From contig JACQUS010000113.1 of the NCBI GenBank assembly GCA_016210125.1, forward strand, positions 1 to 12,402: a stretch of 12,402 nucleotides of DNA, read 5' to 3'. The notes beneath the pieces are model-generated. The model saw only the letters and a list, made by a program, of their open reading frames with translations, made no database searches and was not told the origin of the DNA. The position numbers and the translations under genes were made by a program. Shown piece after piece: positions 1-6,629 of this stretch. The first letter of the stretch is position 1; the number at the start of each line of letters is the position of its first letter. Origin of the DNA: Chloroflexota bacterium (GTDB lineage Bacteria; Chloroflexota; UBA6077; FW602-bin22; JACQUS01).

Positions 1-36
1 GTGCAGATGCTCGCGCGCGGTGGTCGATGTCGTCAT
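1..36 (-). CDS. Unidentified gene, first 12 codons only
   Basis: An ATG at 36-34 on the minus strand is preceded by a strong ribosome binding site (AGGAGGT, plus-strand 41-47) with 4 nt spacing. It opens a reading frame MTTSTTAREHLH that leaves the window. It starts 14 nt after the stop of the upstream CoA-transferase, so the two are probably cotranscribed. Twelve residues are too few to name a family. Its position suggests another acyl-CoA or organic-acid enzyme, but that is only inference from the neighbour. Confidence 0.6.
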   Translation of the reverse strand, partial: MTTSTTAREHLH

Positions 37-40
37 ACGC

Positions 41-47
41 ACCTCCT
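41..47 (-). promoter_or_regulatory. Ribosome binding site of the gene running off the left edge
   Basis: Plus-strand ACCTCCT reads AGGAGGT on the minus strand, a near-perfect anti-16S match 4 nt before the ATG at 36. It is the main support for calling the partial gene real. Confidence 0.7.
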
Positions 48-50
48 GGT

Positions 51-1238
51 CTACCGCCGGGCCATCTGCTGCACGTCGCCGACGACGCCCTCGCGCTCCA
101 GCGCGTCGATCTCGGCCGTGGAGTAGCCCAGCTCGGCCAGGACCTCGCGCGTGTGCGCGCCGCGCTCCGGCGCCGCCGTCTTGATCCGCGGTGGTGTACG
201 GCTCAGATTCACGCCGAAGCCCAGAACCGTCACCTCGCCCAGCTTCGGGTGCTCGACCCGGTGCACCATGGGCAGCGTCTGCACCTGCTCGTTCTCGAAG
301 GACTCCTTCACGTTCAGAATCGGCCCGGCCGGCACGCCGGCCTCGTTGAGCAGCTCGACCCACTCGGCGACCGTGCGCGTGGCCAGCCGCGCCTCGATCA
401 GCGGGATGAGCTCTTCGCGGTGCGCCTGGCGATCCTTGAACTCCTTGAAGCGCGGGTCGTCGGCCAGCACGGGCACGCCGAGGGCCGCGCAAAGCCGGCC
501 GAACAGCGTGTTGCTGCTCGCCTGGACGTTCAGGCTGCCGTCCTTGGCGCGCAGCGCGCCGACGGGCACGTGGACCGGGTGGTAGTTGCCCTCCTGCTTG
601 GGAACGAGGCCGTCCTGGAGCCAGCGGACGGTCTGGAGGTCCATCATGCGGACCATCGCCTGCAGCAGCGAGGTGTGCACCCACTGGCCGCGGCCGGAGC
701 GCTCGCGCTCCAGCAGAGCAACCACGATGCCGTAAGCCAGCATCACGCCGGCGGCGAGGTCAGCGATGGGGATGCCGGCGCGCACCGGCCCCTGGCCCGG
801 CAGGCCGGTCACGCTCATCATGCCCGATAGACCCTGCGCAATTTGGTCGAGGCCGGGGCGCGTGCGGTACGGCCCCTCCTGCCCGAAGCCGGAGATGCTG
901 CCGTAGACGATGCGCGGATTGACACGCGACAGCGTCTCGTAGTCGACGCCCAGGCGGTGCTTGACGTCGGGCCGGAAGTTCTCGACGACCACGTCGGCGC
1001 GCTCGACCAGGCGGAAGAGGACTTCTTTGCCGCGCTCGCTCTTGAGGTTCAGCAGCATGCTGCGCTTGTTCGGGTGCAGGTTCTGGAAGTCGGAGGTGTG
1101 GCGGTTGGCCGTGCCGTCCTCGTCCTCCGGCGACTCCACCTTGATGATCTGCGCGCCCATGTCGCCGAGCTGGCGGATGCAGGTCGGCCCGGAGCGCTGG
1201 CGAGTCAGGTCGATCACGGTGATGTGCGACAGGGGCAT
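51..1238 (-). CDS. Class III (CaiB/BaiF) CoA-transferase
   Basis: 395-residue protein of the class III CoA-transferase family, soluble enzymes that move CoA between an acyl-CoA and a free carboxylic acid through an aspartyl-CoA intermediate. Visible signatures: the N-terminal Rossmann-like start (ITVIDLTRQRSGPTC, then QLGDMGAQIIKVESP at about 23-37), NLKSERGKEVLFRL, the VVVENFRPDV motif at 83-92, VYGSISGFGQ at 111-120 and GIPIADLAAG around 155-162, whose Asp160 fits the catalytic aspartate. A GRGQWV stretch follows. Length matches the family (about 380-430). The ATG at 1238 is chosen because a GAGGAGAGG site lies just upstream and homology-like sequence begins there; the frame is open further upstream but runs into metH. 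Substrate cannot be told from sequence; these proteins are often misnamed formyl-CoA or carnitine CoA-transferase. It is divergent from metH and leads the minus-strand gene at 36. Confidence 0.93.
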   Translation of the reverse strand: MPLSHITVIDLTRQRSGPTCIRQLGDMGAQIIKVESPEDEDGTANRHTSDFQNLHPNKRSMLLNLKSERGKEVLFRLVERADVVVENFRPDVKHRLGVDYETLSRVNPRIVYGSISGFGQEGPYRTRPGLDQIAQGLSGMMSVTGLPGQGPVRAGIPIADLAAGVMLAYGIVVALLERERSGRGQWVHTSLLQAMVRMMDLQTVRWLQDGLVPKQEGNYHPVHVPVGALRAKDGSLNVQASSNTLFGRLCAALGVPVLADDPRFKEFKDRQAHREELIPLIEARLATRTVAEWVELLNEAGVPAGPILNVKESFENEQVQTLPMVHRVEHPKLGEVTVLGFGVNLSRTPPRIKTAAPERGAHTREVLAELGYSTAEIDALEREGVVGDVQQMARR

Positions 1239-1301
1239 GTCCTCTCCTCGCGCGGCGGCGCCATGGCCTTCACCATGCCACGCCAGCGCGCGTGACGCAA
1301 G

Positions 1302-1309
1302 GTTATACT
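1302..1309. promoter_or_regulatory. Possible -10 element(s) in the divergent CoA-transferase/metH gap
   Basis: The 99-bp gap 1239-1337 has one AT-rich patch, GTTATACT. TATACT (1304-1309) could serve as a plus-strand -10 box about 29 nt before the metH ATG, and TATAAC on the minus strand (1307-1302) overlaps it. No good -35 hexamer is seen 16-18 bp away on either strand, so this is weak. The gap is too small for a full cobalamin riboswitch and none is seen. Confidence 0.3.
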
Positions 1310-1337
1310 TCAGGTGTTGCTCGTCGCCGGAGGAGAC

Positions 1338-4300
1338 ATGAGCGCCTATCTCGCCGCGTTGCGCCAGCGCGTCCTCATCTACGACGGCGCGATGGGCACC
1401 TCGATCCAGCGCTACGAGCTGTCGGCCGCCGACTTCGGCGGCTGCGAGGGCTGCAACGACTACCTGGTCATCACGCGCCCCGACGTCATCACCGAGATCC
1501 TGCGCGGCTACCTCGACGCCGGGGCCGACGCGCTGGAGACGAACACCTTCGGCGCCAACCGGCTCAAGCTCGCCGAGTACGGCCTCCTGGACCACGTGCG
1601 CGAGGTCAACCTCGCTGCAACGCGCATCGCCCGCGAGCTGTGCGACGCCTTCGCGGCGCGCGACGGCCGGCCGCGCTTCGTGGCCGGCTCCGTCGGCCCG
1701 ACCGGCATGCTGCCCTCGACCGAGGACCCGACGCTCGGCGCGATCACGTTCGCCGAGCTGGTCGACCTCTTCGCCGAGCAGGGCCACGCGCTAATCGAGG
1801 GTGGCTGCGACGTGCTGCTCATCGAGACCACGCAGGACATCCTGGAGCTGAAGGCGGCGGTCTTCGGCCTGCGCCGCGCTATGGCCGAGCTGGGCCGCGC
1901 GCTGCCGATCCAGGCGCAGGTGACGCTGGATACGAACGGCCGCATGCTCCTCGGCACCGACATCGCCGCGGCCCTGGCGATCCTCGAGGGCCTGCGCGTC
2001 GACGTCATCGGCCTCAACTGCTCGACCGGCCCGGAGCACATGCGCGAGCCGGTGCGCTACCTCTGCGAGCACAGCCGCCGGCCGATCTCGGTGATCCCCA
2101 ACGCCGGCTTGCCGCTGAACGTCGGCGGGCGCGCCGTGTACCCGTTGGAGCCGGAGCCGTATGCCGAGCAGCTCGCACAGTTCGTCGAGCAGTTCGGCGT
2201 GAACGTCGTCGGCGGCTGCTGCGGCACGAATGCCGCGCACATCCGCGCGCTGGTCGAGCGCGTCGGCGGGCGGACAGCCAAGCCGCGCCAGCCGAGCGTC
2301 GAGCCGATGATCGCCAGCCCCATACGCGCCGTGCCGCTCCGCCAGGACCCTCCGCCGCTGCTCGTTGGCGAGCGCGTGAACACGCAGGGCAGCCGTGCGG
2401 TCAAGCGCCTCATCCTGGCCGACGACTACGAGGGCGTCATCCCCATCGCCCGCGAGCAGGTCGACGGCGGCGCGCACGTGCTCGACGTCTGCGTCGCGCT
2501 GACCGAGCGCGCCGACGAAGCTGAGCAGATGCATCGGCTGGTGAAGAAGCTTTCGGCCAGCGTCGAGGCCCCGCTGATGATCGACACGACCGAGGTCGAG
2601 GTCGTCCGCGCGGCGCTGGAGAGCTACCCCGGCCGGGCGATCGTCAACTCGATCAACCTCGAGAACGGCCGCCAGCGCTGCGACGCCGTCTTGCCGCTGG
2701 TGCGCGACCACGGCGCGGCGGTGATCGCGCTCACCATCGACGAGAGCGGCATGGCCAAGACGGCCGCGAAGAAGCTCGAGATGGCGCGGCGCATCTACGA
2801 CATCGCTTGCGGCGAGTACGGCCTGGCGCCGGCCGACCTGATCTTCGACGCGCTGACATTCACGCTGGCCACCGGGGACCCCGAGTTCGCCGCGTCGGCC
2901 ATCGAGACGATGGAGGGCATCCGGCGCATCAAGGCCGAGCTGCCCGGCGTGCTGGCCAGCCTGGGCGTGTCGAACGTGTCGTTCGGCCTGGGGCCAGGCG
3001 CGCGCGGCGTGCTTAACTCGGTCTTCCTGCACCACTGTGTCGCCGCCGGGCTGGACATGGCGCTCGTGAATCCCAGCCACATCACGCCCTACGCCGAGAT
3101 TCCCGAGGAGGCGCGGCAGCTCGCCGACGACCTGGTCTTCAACCGCCGGCCGGACGCGCTCGCACGCTTCATCGACTACTTTGGCGGCCAGGGCGGCAGC
3201 CAGGCGGCCGAGCGCGCGACGGCGGCCGCCGAGGACGAGGGACCGGTCGAGCGGCGCATCCACATGCGCATCTTGCACCGCAAGAAAGAGGGCATTGAGG
3301 CGCTGCTGGACGAGGCCCTGGGGACACGCACGCCGAAGCAGGTGCTGGACGAGATCCTCCTGCCGGCGATGAAGGAGGTGGGCGACAAGTTCGGCGCTGG
3401 CGAGCTGATCCTGCCATTCGTGCTGCAATCGGCCGAGGTGATGAAGCGCGCCGTCGCGCACCTGGAGCAGTACTTCGAGCGCAAAGAGGGCTACACGAAA
3501 GGCAAGGTCGTGCTGGCGACGGTTTTCGGCGACGTGCACGACATCGGCAAGAGCCTGGTCAACACGATTTTAACCAACAACGGCTACACGGTGTACGACC
3601 TGGGCAAGCAGGTGCCCATCAACACGATCGTCGACAAGGCTGCGGAGGTGCAGGCCGATGCCATCGGCCTCTCGGCGCTGCTGGTGTCGACCTCGCGGCA
3701 GATGCCGCTCTGCGTCGAGGAGCTCGACCGCCGCGGCCTCGCGTTCCCGGTGCTCATCGGCGGCGCGGCGATCAATCCCGCCTTCGGCCGGCGGGCCGTC
3801 TCGCTGCCCGGCGATCGGCTTTACGAGCCGGGCGTGTTCTACTGCAAGGACGCCTTCGAGGGTCTGGCGGTGATGGACGGGCTGATGGACCCGCAGGCCC
3901 GCCCCGCGCTGCTGGAGCGTGTGCGCCAGGCAGCGCTGGCCGAGCGGTGGCGCGTCTCGCCCGACGGGCCGGCCGCACCGGCGTTGCTGGTCCGCCGCTC
4001 GCCGGCCGTGCAGGACGCGCCGGTGCCGCGGCCGCCGTTTTGGGGCCCGCGCATCCTGCGCGACGTGCCGCTGGAGGCCATCTGGCCGCACCTCGACCGC
4101 AAGACGCTCTTCCTGCTGCACTGGGGCGGCAGCAAGGCCAAGGGCGCCGAGCGCGAGCGCATCTTCGCCGCGGAGTTCGCGCCGCGGCTGGAGCGTATGC
4201 AGCGCGAGGCGCGGGCGTACCTGGAGACGCGCATCGCCTACGGCTACTTTCCGGCGGCGGCCGACGGCGACGAGGTGGCGGTGTTCGCTCCGGCCGACCC

Positions 4301-4802
4301 GGCGCGCGAGGTGGTGCGCTTCGGGTTCCCGCGCCAGCCGGCCGGCGAACACCTCTGCCTGGCCGACTACCTCCGGTCGCTGCCGGAGCGCGACGTGGTC
4401 ATCTTCCAGGCAGTGACCGTCGGCCCGCGGGCCACCGAGCACGCTGACGCGCTGCAGCGCGCCGGCGACTACGCCGAGGCCTACTTCGTCCACGGGCTGG
4501 CGGTGCAGACGGCCGAGGGCCTGGCCGAGTACGTGCACGCGCGCGTGCGCAAGGAGCTGGGGCTGCCGGTGGACCAGGGCCGGCGCTACTCGTGGGGCTA
4601 CCCGGCCTGCCCCGACCTGGCCGAGCAGGAGAAGGTGTTCCGCCTGCTGCCGCTGGCCGGGCTGGGCCTGTCGCTCAGCTCCGGCTACCAGCTCATTCCC
4701 GAGCAGTCGACCATAGCCATCGTCGCCCACCACCCGCTGGCGAAGTACTTTTCGGCGCGGGGCGGGGCGGTGGCCACCGAGACGGCGCGGGTGGGCGGTT
4801 GA
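1338..4802 (+). CDS. metH: Cobalamin-dependent methionine synthase (5-methyltetrahydrofolate:homocysteine methyltransferase)
   Basis: 1154-residue cytosolic enzyme transferring the methyl group of methyltetrahydrofolate through cob(I)alamin to homocysteine, giving methionine and tetrahydrofolate. Domains in order: homocysteine-binding barrel about 1-320, with zinc ligands Cys228 (GLNCSTG) and Cys294/Cys295 (GGCCGTN, 292-298); pterin-binding barrel about 340-615 (VGERVNTQGS, VNSINLENG); cobalamin cap helices about 640-720; cobalamin Rossmann domain with DVHDIGKSL at 732-740, His734 being the axial cobalt ligand; and a C-terminal S-adenosylmethionine-dependent reactivation domain about 905-1154 with Arg1083-x3-Gly1087-Tyr1088 in RYSWGYPACPD. 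All modules seem intact, at slightly below the E. coli length (1227). ATG at 1338 is preferred over an upstream in-frame start at 1314 because GGAGGAG (1329-1335) lies directly before it. Its last codons recur about 0.65 kb downstream as a relic (see 5355-5450). No metF is nearby. Confidence 0.97.
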   Translation: MSAYLAALRQRVLIYDGAMGTSIQRYELSAADFGGCEGCNDYLVITRPDVITEILRGYLDAGADALETNTFGANRLKLAEYGLLDHVREVNLAATRIARELCDAFAARDGRPRFVAGSVGPTGMLPSTEDPTLGAITFAELVDLFAEQGHALIEGGCDVLLIETTQDILELKAAVFGLRRAMAELGRALPIQAQVTLDTNGRMLLGTDIAAALAILEGLRVDVIGLNCSTGPEHMREPVRYLCEHSRRPISVIPNAGLPLNVGGRAVYPLEPEPYAEQLAQFVEQFGVNVVGGCCGTNAAHIRALVERVGGRTAKPRQPSVEPMIASPIRAVPLRQDPPPLLVGERVNTQGSRAVKRLILADDYEGVIPIAREQVDGGAHVLDVCVALTERADEAEQMHRLVKKLSASVEAPLMIDTTEVEVVRAALESYPGRAIVNSINLENGRQRCDAVLPLVRDHGAAVIALTIDESGMAKTAAKKLEMARRIYDIACGEYGLAPADLIFDALTFTLATGDPEFAASAIETMEGIRRIKAELPGVLASLGVSNVSFGLGPGARGVLNSVFLHHCVAAGLDMALVNPSHITPYAEIPEEARQLADDLVFNRRPDALARFIDYFGGQGGSQAAERATAAAEDEGPVERRIHMRILHRKKEGIEALLDEALGTRTPKQVLDEILLPAMKEVGDKFGAGELILPFVLQSAEVMKRAVAHLEQYFERKEGYTKGKVVLATVFGDVHDIGKSLVNTILTNNGYTVYDLGKQVPINTIVDKAAEVQADAIGLSALLVSTSRQMPLCVEELDRRGLAFPVLIGGAAINPAFGRRAVSLPGDRLYEPGVFYCKDAFEGLAVMDGLMDPQARPALLERVRQAALAERWRVSPDGPAAPALLVRRSPAVQDAPVPRPPFWGPRILRDVPLEAIWPHLDRKTLFLLHWGGSKAKGAERERIFAAEFAPRLERMQREARAYLETRIAYGYFPAAADGDEVAVFAPADPAREVVRFGFPRQPAGEHLCLADYLRSLPERDVVIFQAVTVGPRATEHADALQRAGDYAEAYFVHGLAVQTAEGLAEYVHARVRKELGLPVDQGRRYSWGYPACPDLAEQEKVFRLLPLAGLGLSLSSGYQLIPEQSTIAIVAHHPLAKYFSARGGAVATETARVGG

Positions 4803-4818
4803 CCGCAGAGGGGGCGAC

Positions 4819-5136
4819 GTGGCGGATGCTGAGCTGATCGCGGCGATGACCGACCGCATCGTGCGTGCTTTCCACCCCCTGCGGGTGATCCTCTTTGGGT
4901 CGCACGCCCGCGATGAGGCCGGGCCGCAGAGTGACGTCGACCTGCTCGTCGTCCTGCCCCATGTTCCCGACAAACGCCGAGCGGCTATTGGAATCTTGCG
5001 CCTGCTGAAAGATCGTCCAGTACCAGTGGATGTGATCGTCACCACGCCCGATGAGATCGCCCGCCGGGGCAACCTCGTCGGCTCCGTGCTGCGGCCGGCG
5101 CTACGCGAGGGCAGGGTGCTCTATGAGCGAGGCTGA
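4819..5136 (+). CDS. Minimal nucleotidyltransferase (MNT), MntA-type antitoxin
   Basis: 105-residue protein of the polymerase-beta-like minimal nucleotidyltransferase family. The signature GS-x10-DxD is complete: Gly27-Ser28, Asp39 and Asp41 (in SDVDLLVVL), with the third metal-binding Asp probably Asp71 (VPVDVIV). In characterised MntA/HepT pairs the MNT protein is an antitoxin that adenylylates the HEPN RNase toxin; that role is inferred here. The start is GTG at 4819, after a G-rich AGAGGGGG site and 16 nt after the metH stop. Its 3' end overlaps the next gene by 14 nt, the usual coupled arrangement. Length is typical. The pair lies between metH and a duplicated metH tail, which points to insertion or recombination at this spot. 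Confidence 0.9.
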   Translation: MADAELIAAMTDRIVRAFHPLRVILFGSHARDEAGPQSDVDLLVVLPHVPDKRRAAIGILRLLKDRPVPVDVIVTTPDEIARRGNLVGSVLRPALREGRVLYERG

Positions 5137-5335
5137 GCCGCTGCGTGAGATGCAGCGCTGGCTGCGCTATTCCGAACTGACGGAATGGGCGCTGGAGGCC
5201 CGCTATCCGGGCGACTGGCCAGATGCCACGGAGGCCGACGCGCATACCGCGGTCCAACAGGCAGAAGCGGTATGGAGCTCGGTCATTCGTGACCTGAAGG
5301 AACGCGGAATCGACGTCGCGGGGAAGCAGGCCTGA
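5123..5335 (+). CDS. Miniature, probably internally deleted HEPN-domain protein (MNT partner)
   Basis: 70-residue frame whose ATG (5123) lies inside the end of the MNT gene (14-nt overlap), matching the standard MNT-HEPN layout. Its beginning (MSEAEPLREMQRWLRY, 1-16) looks like the first helix of PF05168-type HEPN proteins, and residues 17-62 (SELTEWALEARYPGDWP and the following helix) look like their C-terminal part. HEPN partners normally run about 120-140 residues. The central helices, with the conserved His/Gln/Ala-rich segment and the R-x4-6-H RNase motif, are absent: the only histidine is His41 and no arginine precedes it by 5-7 residues. The frame is intact, so this may be an in-frame deletion of some 60 codons around residue 16-17. 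It is probably catalytically inactive. Whether it is expressed is unknown. Start codon choice is supported mainly by the overlap and the homology-like N-terminus. Confidence 0.7.
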   Translation: MSEAEPLREMQRWLRYSELTEWALEARYPGDWPDATEADAHTAVQQAEAVWSSVIRDLKERGIDVAGKQA

Positions 5336-5354
5336 GCTGGAGAGCGCTCGAGAT

Positions 5355-5450
5355 GGACTCAGCGAGACGTCCGCGCTGCCCATCGTCGCCCACCACCCGC
5401 AGGCCAAGTACTTCTCAGCACGGGGCACGCCGACAGCAGCCGGGGTGGGG
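5355..5450 (+). pseudogene. Relic of a second metH 3' end
   Basis: Bases 5379-5426 align without gaps to metH 4716-4763 with 42 of 48 identical by eye, and translate to IVAHHPQAKYFSARG against IVAHHPLAKYFSARG in the intact gene. Three of the six differences fall on third codon positions within unchanged residues. Just upstream, GLSETSAL (5355-5378) resembles the MetH segment before this motif, but about ten codons seem to be missing. The relic has no start, and the frame reads past the point where metH stops. It lies about 20 bp after the HEPN stop. It could come from tandem duplication of the metH tail or be the displaced original tail left by insertion of the MNT/HEPN segment. Confidence 0.8.
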
Positions 5451-5751
5451 GCGGCTACGGGTGTCTGCAAATCTCCAACCGCGCGGGCCGCCACGGGGGC
5501 ACGAGCAAGTCCGCGCGGCGAGGCGGCACAGAGCAGCAACAAAAGTCACAGCACGGACACCGTCGATGCGGCAGGATCGCGCCGAGACGGGCAGCACGGA
5601 TTGCCGGCCCTCGGCCGTGCGCTCTGGCTCCAAGCGTCAGGGGAGCGGTGGGGTGTGCGCCGGGGTCGCGCGCGTGGCGTGCTGGCGCCGCGCACGCTCG
5701 ATACACGTCATTCAGCCCGGGGCGAGGGGTGCCGTTTATGGGTCTCTTATC

Positions 5752-5772
5752 GCCCTCCTATGGGGCTTTTAT
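5752..5772 (+). terminator. Weak terminator-like hairpin
   Basis: GCCCT (5752-5756) can pair with GGGGC (5762-5766), including one G-T pair, around a 5-nt loop, followed by TTTTATT. The stem is short, so efficiency is doubtful. Its place between the metH/MNT/HEPN unit and the promoter-like sequence of the next operon makes sense. Confidence 0.35.
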
Positions 5773-5807
5773 TGACACTCTTGACCGCTTGGTTTGTCAT
5801 GATAAAT
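5772..5807 (+). promoter_or_regulatory. Possible promoter of the biotin-carrier/carboxyltransferase operon
   Basis: TTGACA (5772-5777) is a perfect -35 hexamer and a second TTGACC follows at 5781-5786, in the only AT-rich patch of the gap. Partners at -10 are imperfect: TGTCAT (5795-5800, 17-bp spacing from the first) or the GATAAAT run (5801-5807). If used, the leader to the GTG at 6012 would be about 200 nt. Confidence 0.35.
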
Positions 5808-6011
5808 GAAGGGCACGGACTCCGCGAACTGGATGCCCGTCTCGCGGCGCAGAGCGCCGCGCGCAATGGCTGAGCGCCCGCGGTCGCGCGGTGCAGTGGC
5901 GGGCGAGCGTCGCTCTCGCGGTGGCGGCTACGGCGATGGCCGTGGCGGCGGCTACGCTGCTGGCGCCGTGCCACGACGAGCCGGAGGCGAGCCGGCGCGG
6001 TGAGGTTGTAG

Positions 6012-6581
6012 GTGCAAAAAGGCGAGCGGCGTGAGGCCCTCCTCGACATCCTCAAGGTGCTCCTCGAGGACGGCGTGGAGTGGCTCGAGGTACGTACTCC
6101 GACGGCCTACATCCGCCTGGGCGCGGTCCCCAACGCTCTGTACGCCGTCGAGAGCCCGTCGGCGGACGGCGGTGCACGCCTTGACCTGCCCCCGTCGCCG
6201 GCCGCGCCGGGCTCGTCCGCGCCGCCCGCCAGTCGGCTCACGCCGGCCGTGTTTTCAGCGCCGAACCGCGCGGCTGCCGCCCCAGTGCCGTCGACCGGCG
6301 CGGCGCCTGCTGCGCGGCTGGCCGCGGGCGAGCACGCGGTGACGGCCCCGTTCGTAGGCGTCTTCTACCGCCGTCCATCCCCAGCCGAGCCGCCGTTCGT
6401 GGAGGTGGGAGCGCGGGTCTCGGCCGCCGACACCGTCTGCCTGATCGAGACGATGAAGGTCTTCAACTCCGTACCGGCCGGCGTCGACGGCGTCGTGGTC
6501 GCCATCGAGGTGCTCGACGGCGAGCTCGTGGAGTACGGCCAACTCCTCGTCCGCATCGCGGCGGAGACGCGGGTGGAGTAA
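6012..6581 (+). CDS. Biotin carboxyl carrier protein (AccB-like)
   Basis: 189-residue carrier that holds biotin on a lysine and shuttles CO2 between active sites of a biotin-dependent carboxylase or transcarboxylase. N-terminal region about 1-35 is a small helical/strand domain (LLDILKVLLEDGVEWLEV); about 45-105 is an Ala/Pro/Ser-rich flexible linker; about 108-185 is the biotinyl domain, with TAPFVGVFYRRPSPAEPPF, then IETMKVFN, where Lys149 is the biotinylation site, and a closing VEYGQLLVRI. The overall plan is that of AccB. The biotinylation motif is ETMKVFN rather than the usual EAMKxMN. The start is GTG at 6012, with TGAGGT (6001-6006) at good spacing. The stop is followed by the carboxyltransferase 48 nt later, so they are probably cotranscribed. 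No biotin carboxylase gene is in the window. Confidence 0.92.
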   Translation: MQKGERREALLDILKVLLEDGVEWLEVRTPTAYIRLGAVPNALYAVESPSADGGARLDLPPSPAAPGSSAPPASRLTPAVFSAPNRAAAAPVPSTGAAPAARLAAGEHAVTAPFVGVFYRRPSPAEPPFVEVGARVSAADTVCLIETMKVFNSVPAGVDGVVVAIEVLDGELVEYGQLLVRIAAETRVE

Positions 6582-6614
6582 GTGGCATCGCCAGACCCGC
6601 GCCATGCGCCCAGC

Positions 6615-6621
6615 AAGGAGG
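6615..6621 (+). promoter_or_regulatory. Ribosome binding site deciding the carboxyltransferase start
   Basis: AAGGAGG, 8 nt before GTG at 6630. An upstream in-frame GTG at 6582 immediately follows the carrier-protein stop but has no such site and would add 16 residues unlike the family. Confidence 0.75.
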
Positions 6622-6629
6622 CCTGCCGA

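Larger units (their letters stand above)
5427..6011. other. 585-bp stretch without a convincing gene
   Basis: No frame here has a good start, ribosome site and protein-like composition together. Frames open by chance at this GC content give Arg/Ser/Gly/Ala-rich low-complexity translations. The first part continues the decaying metH relic. GCACGG (5594-5599) can pair with CCGTGC (5615-5620), a weak hairpin of no clear role. At 5740-5810 the base composition drops toward AT, with a terminator-like hairpin and promoter-like hexamers. From 5922 to 5968 there is an imperfect direct repeat around GGCGGCTACG. No tRNA or CRISPR-like array is seen. Confidence 0.6.

Noticed and set aside
1314..1337. 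Upstream in-frame start adding eight residues to MetH
   Set aside because: GGAGGAG lies inside this extension, directly before ATG 1338, and the added residues do not look like the family.
1239..1337. Cobalamin riboswitch before metH
   Set aside because: The gap is only 99 bp and no B12-box-like sequence or suitable structure is seen.
1791..3539. 582-codon open frame on the minus strand within metH
   Set aside because: Antisense to a clearly real gene. Its translation is His/Arg/Gln-rich with no recognisable motif, as expected from third-position GC bias. The same applies to the minus frames at 3570-5072 and 8763-10196 and the plus frame at 6818-7804.
5353..5873. Two overlapping plus-strand open frames after the HEPN gene (5353-5775 and 5445-5873)
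   Set aside because: Low-complexity Arg/Ser/Gly-rich translations, no ribosome site, no motif; they overlap the metH relic in other frames.
5806..6003. 65-codon frame with Arg-Gly-Gly-like repeats
   Set aside because: Composition follows the local GC-rich direct repeat; no ribosome site before 5806 and no family resemblance.
5891..6034. 48-codon GTG frame reading a hydrophobic Ala/Val-rich segment that could mimic a small membrane protein
   Set aside because: No Shine-Dalgarno site, overlaps the carrier-protein start, and Ala/Val runs arise easily from GCG/GTG-rich sequence.
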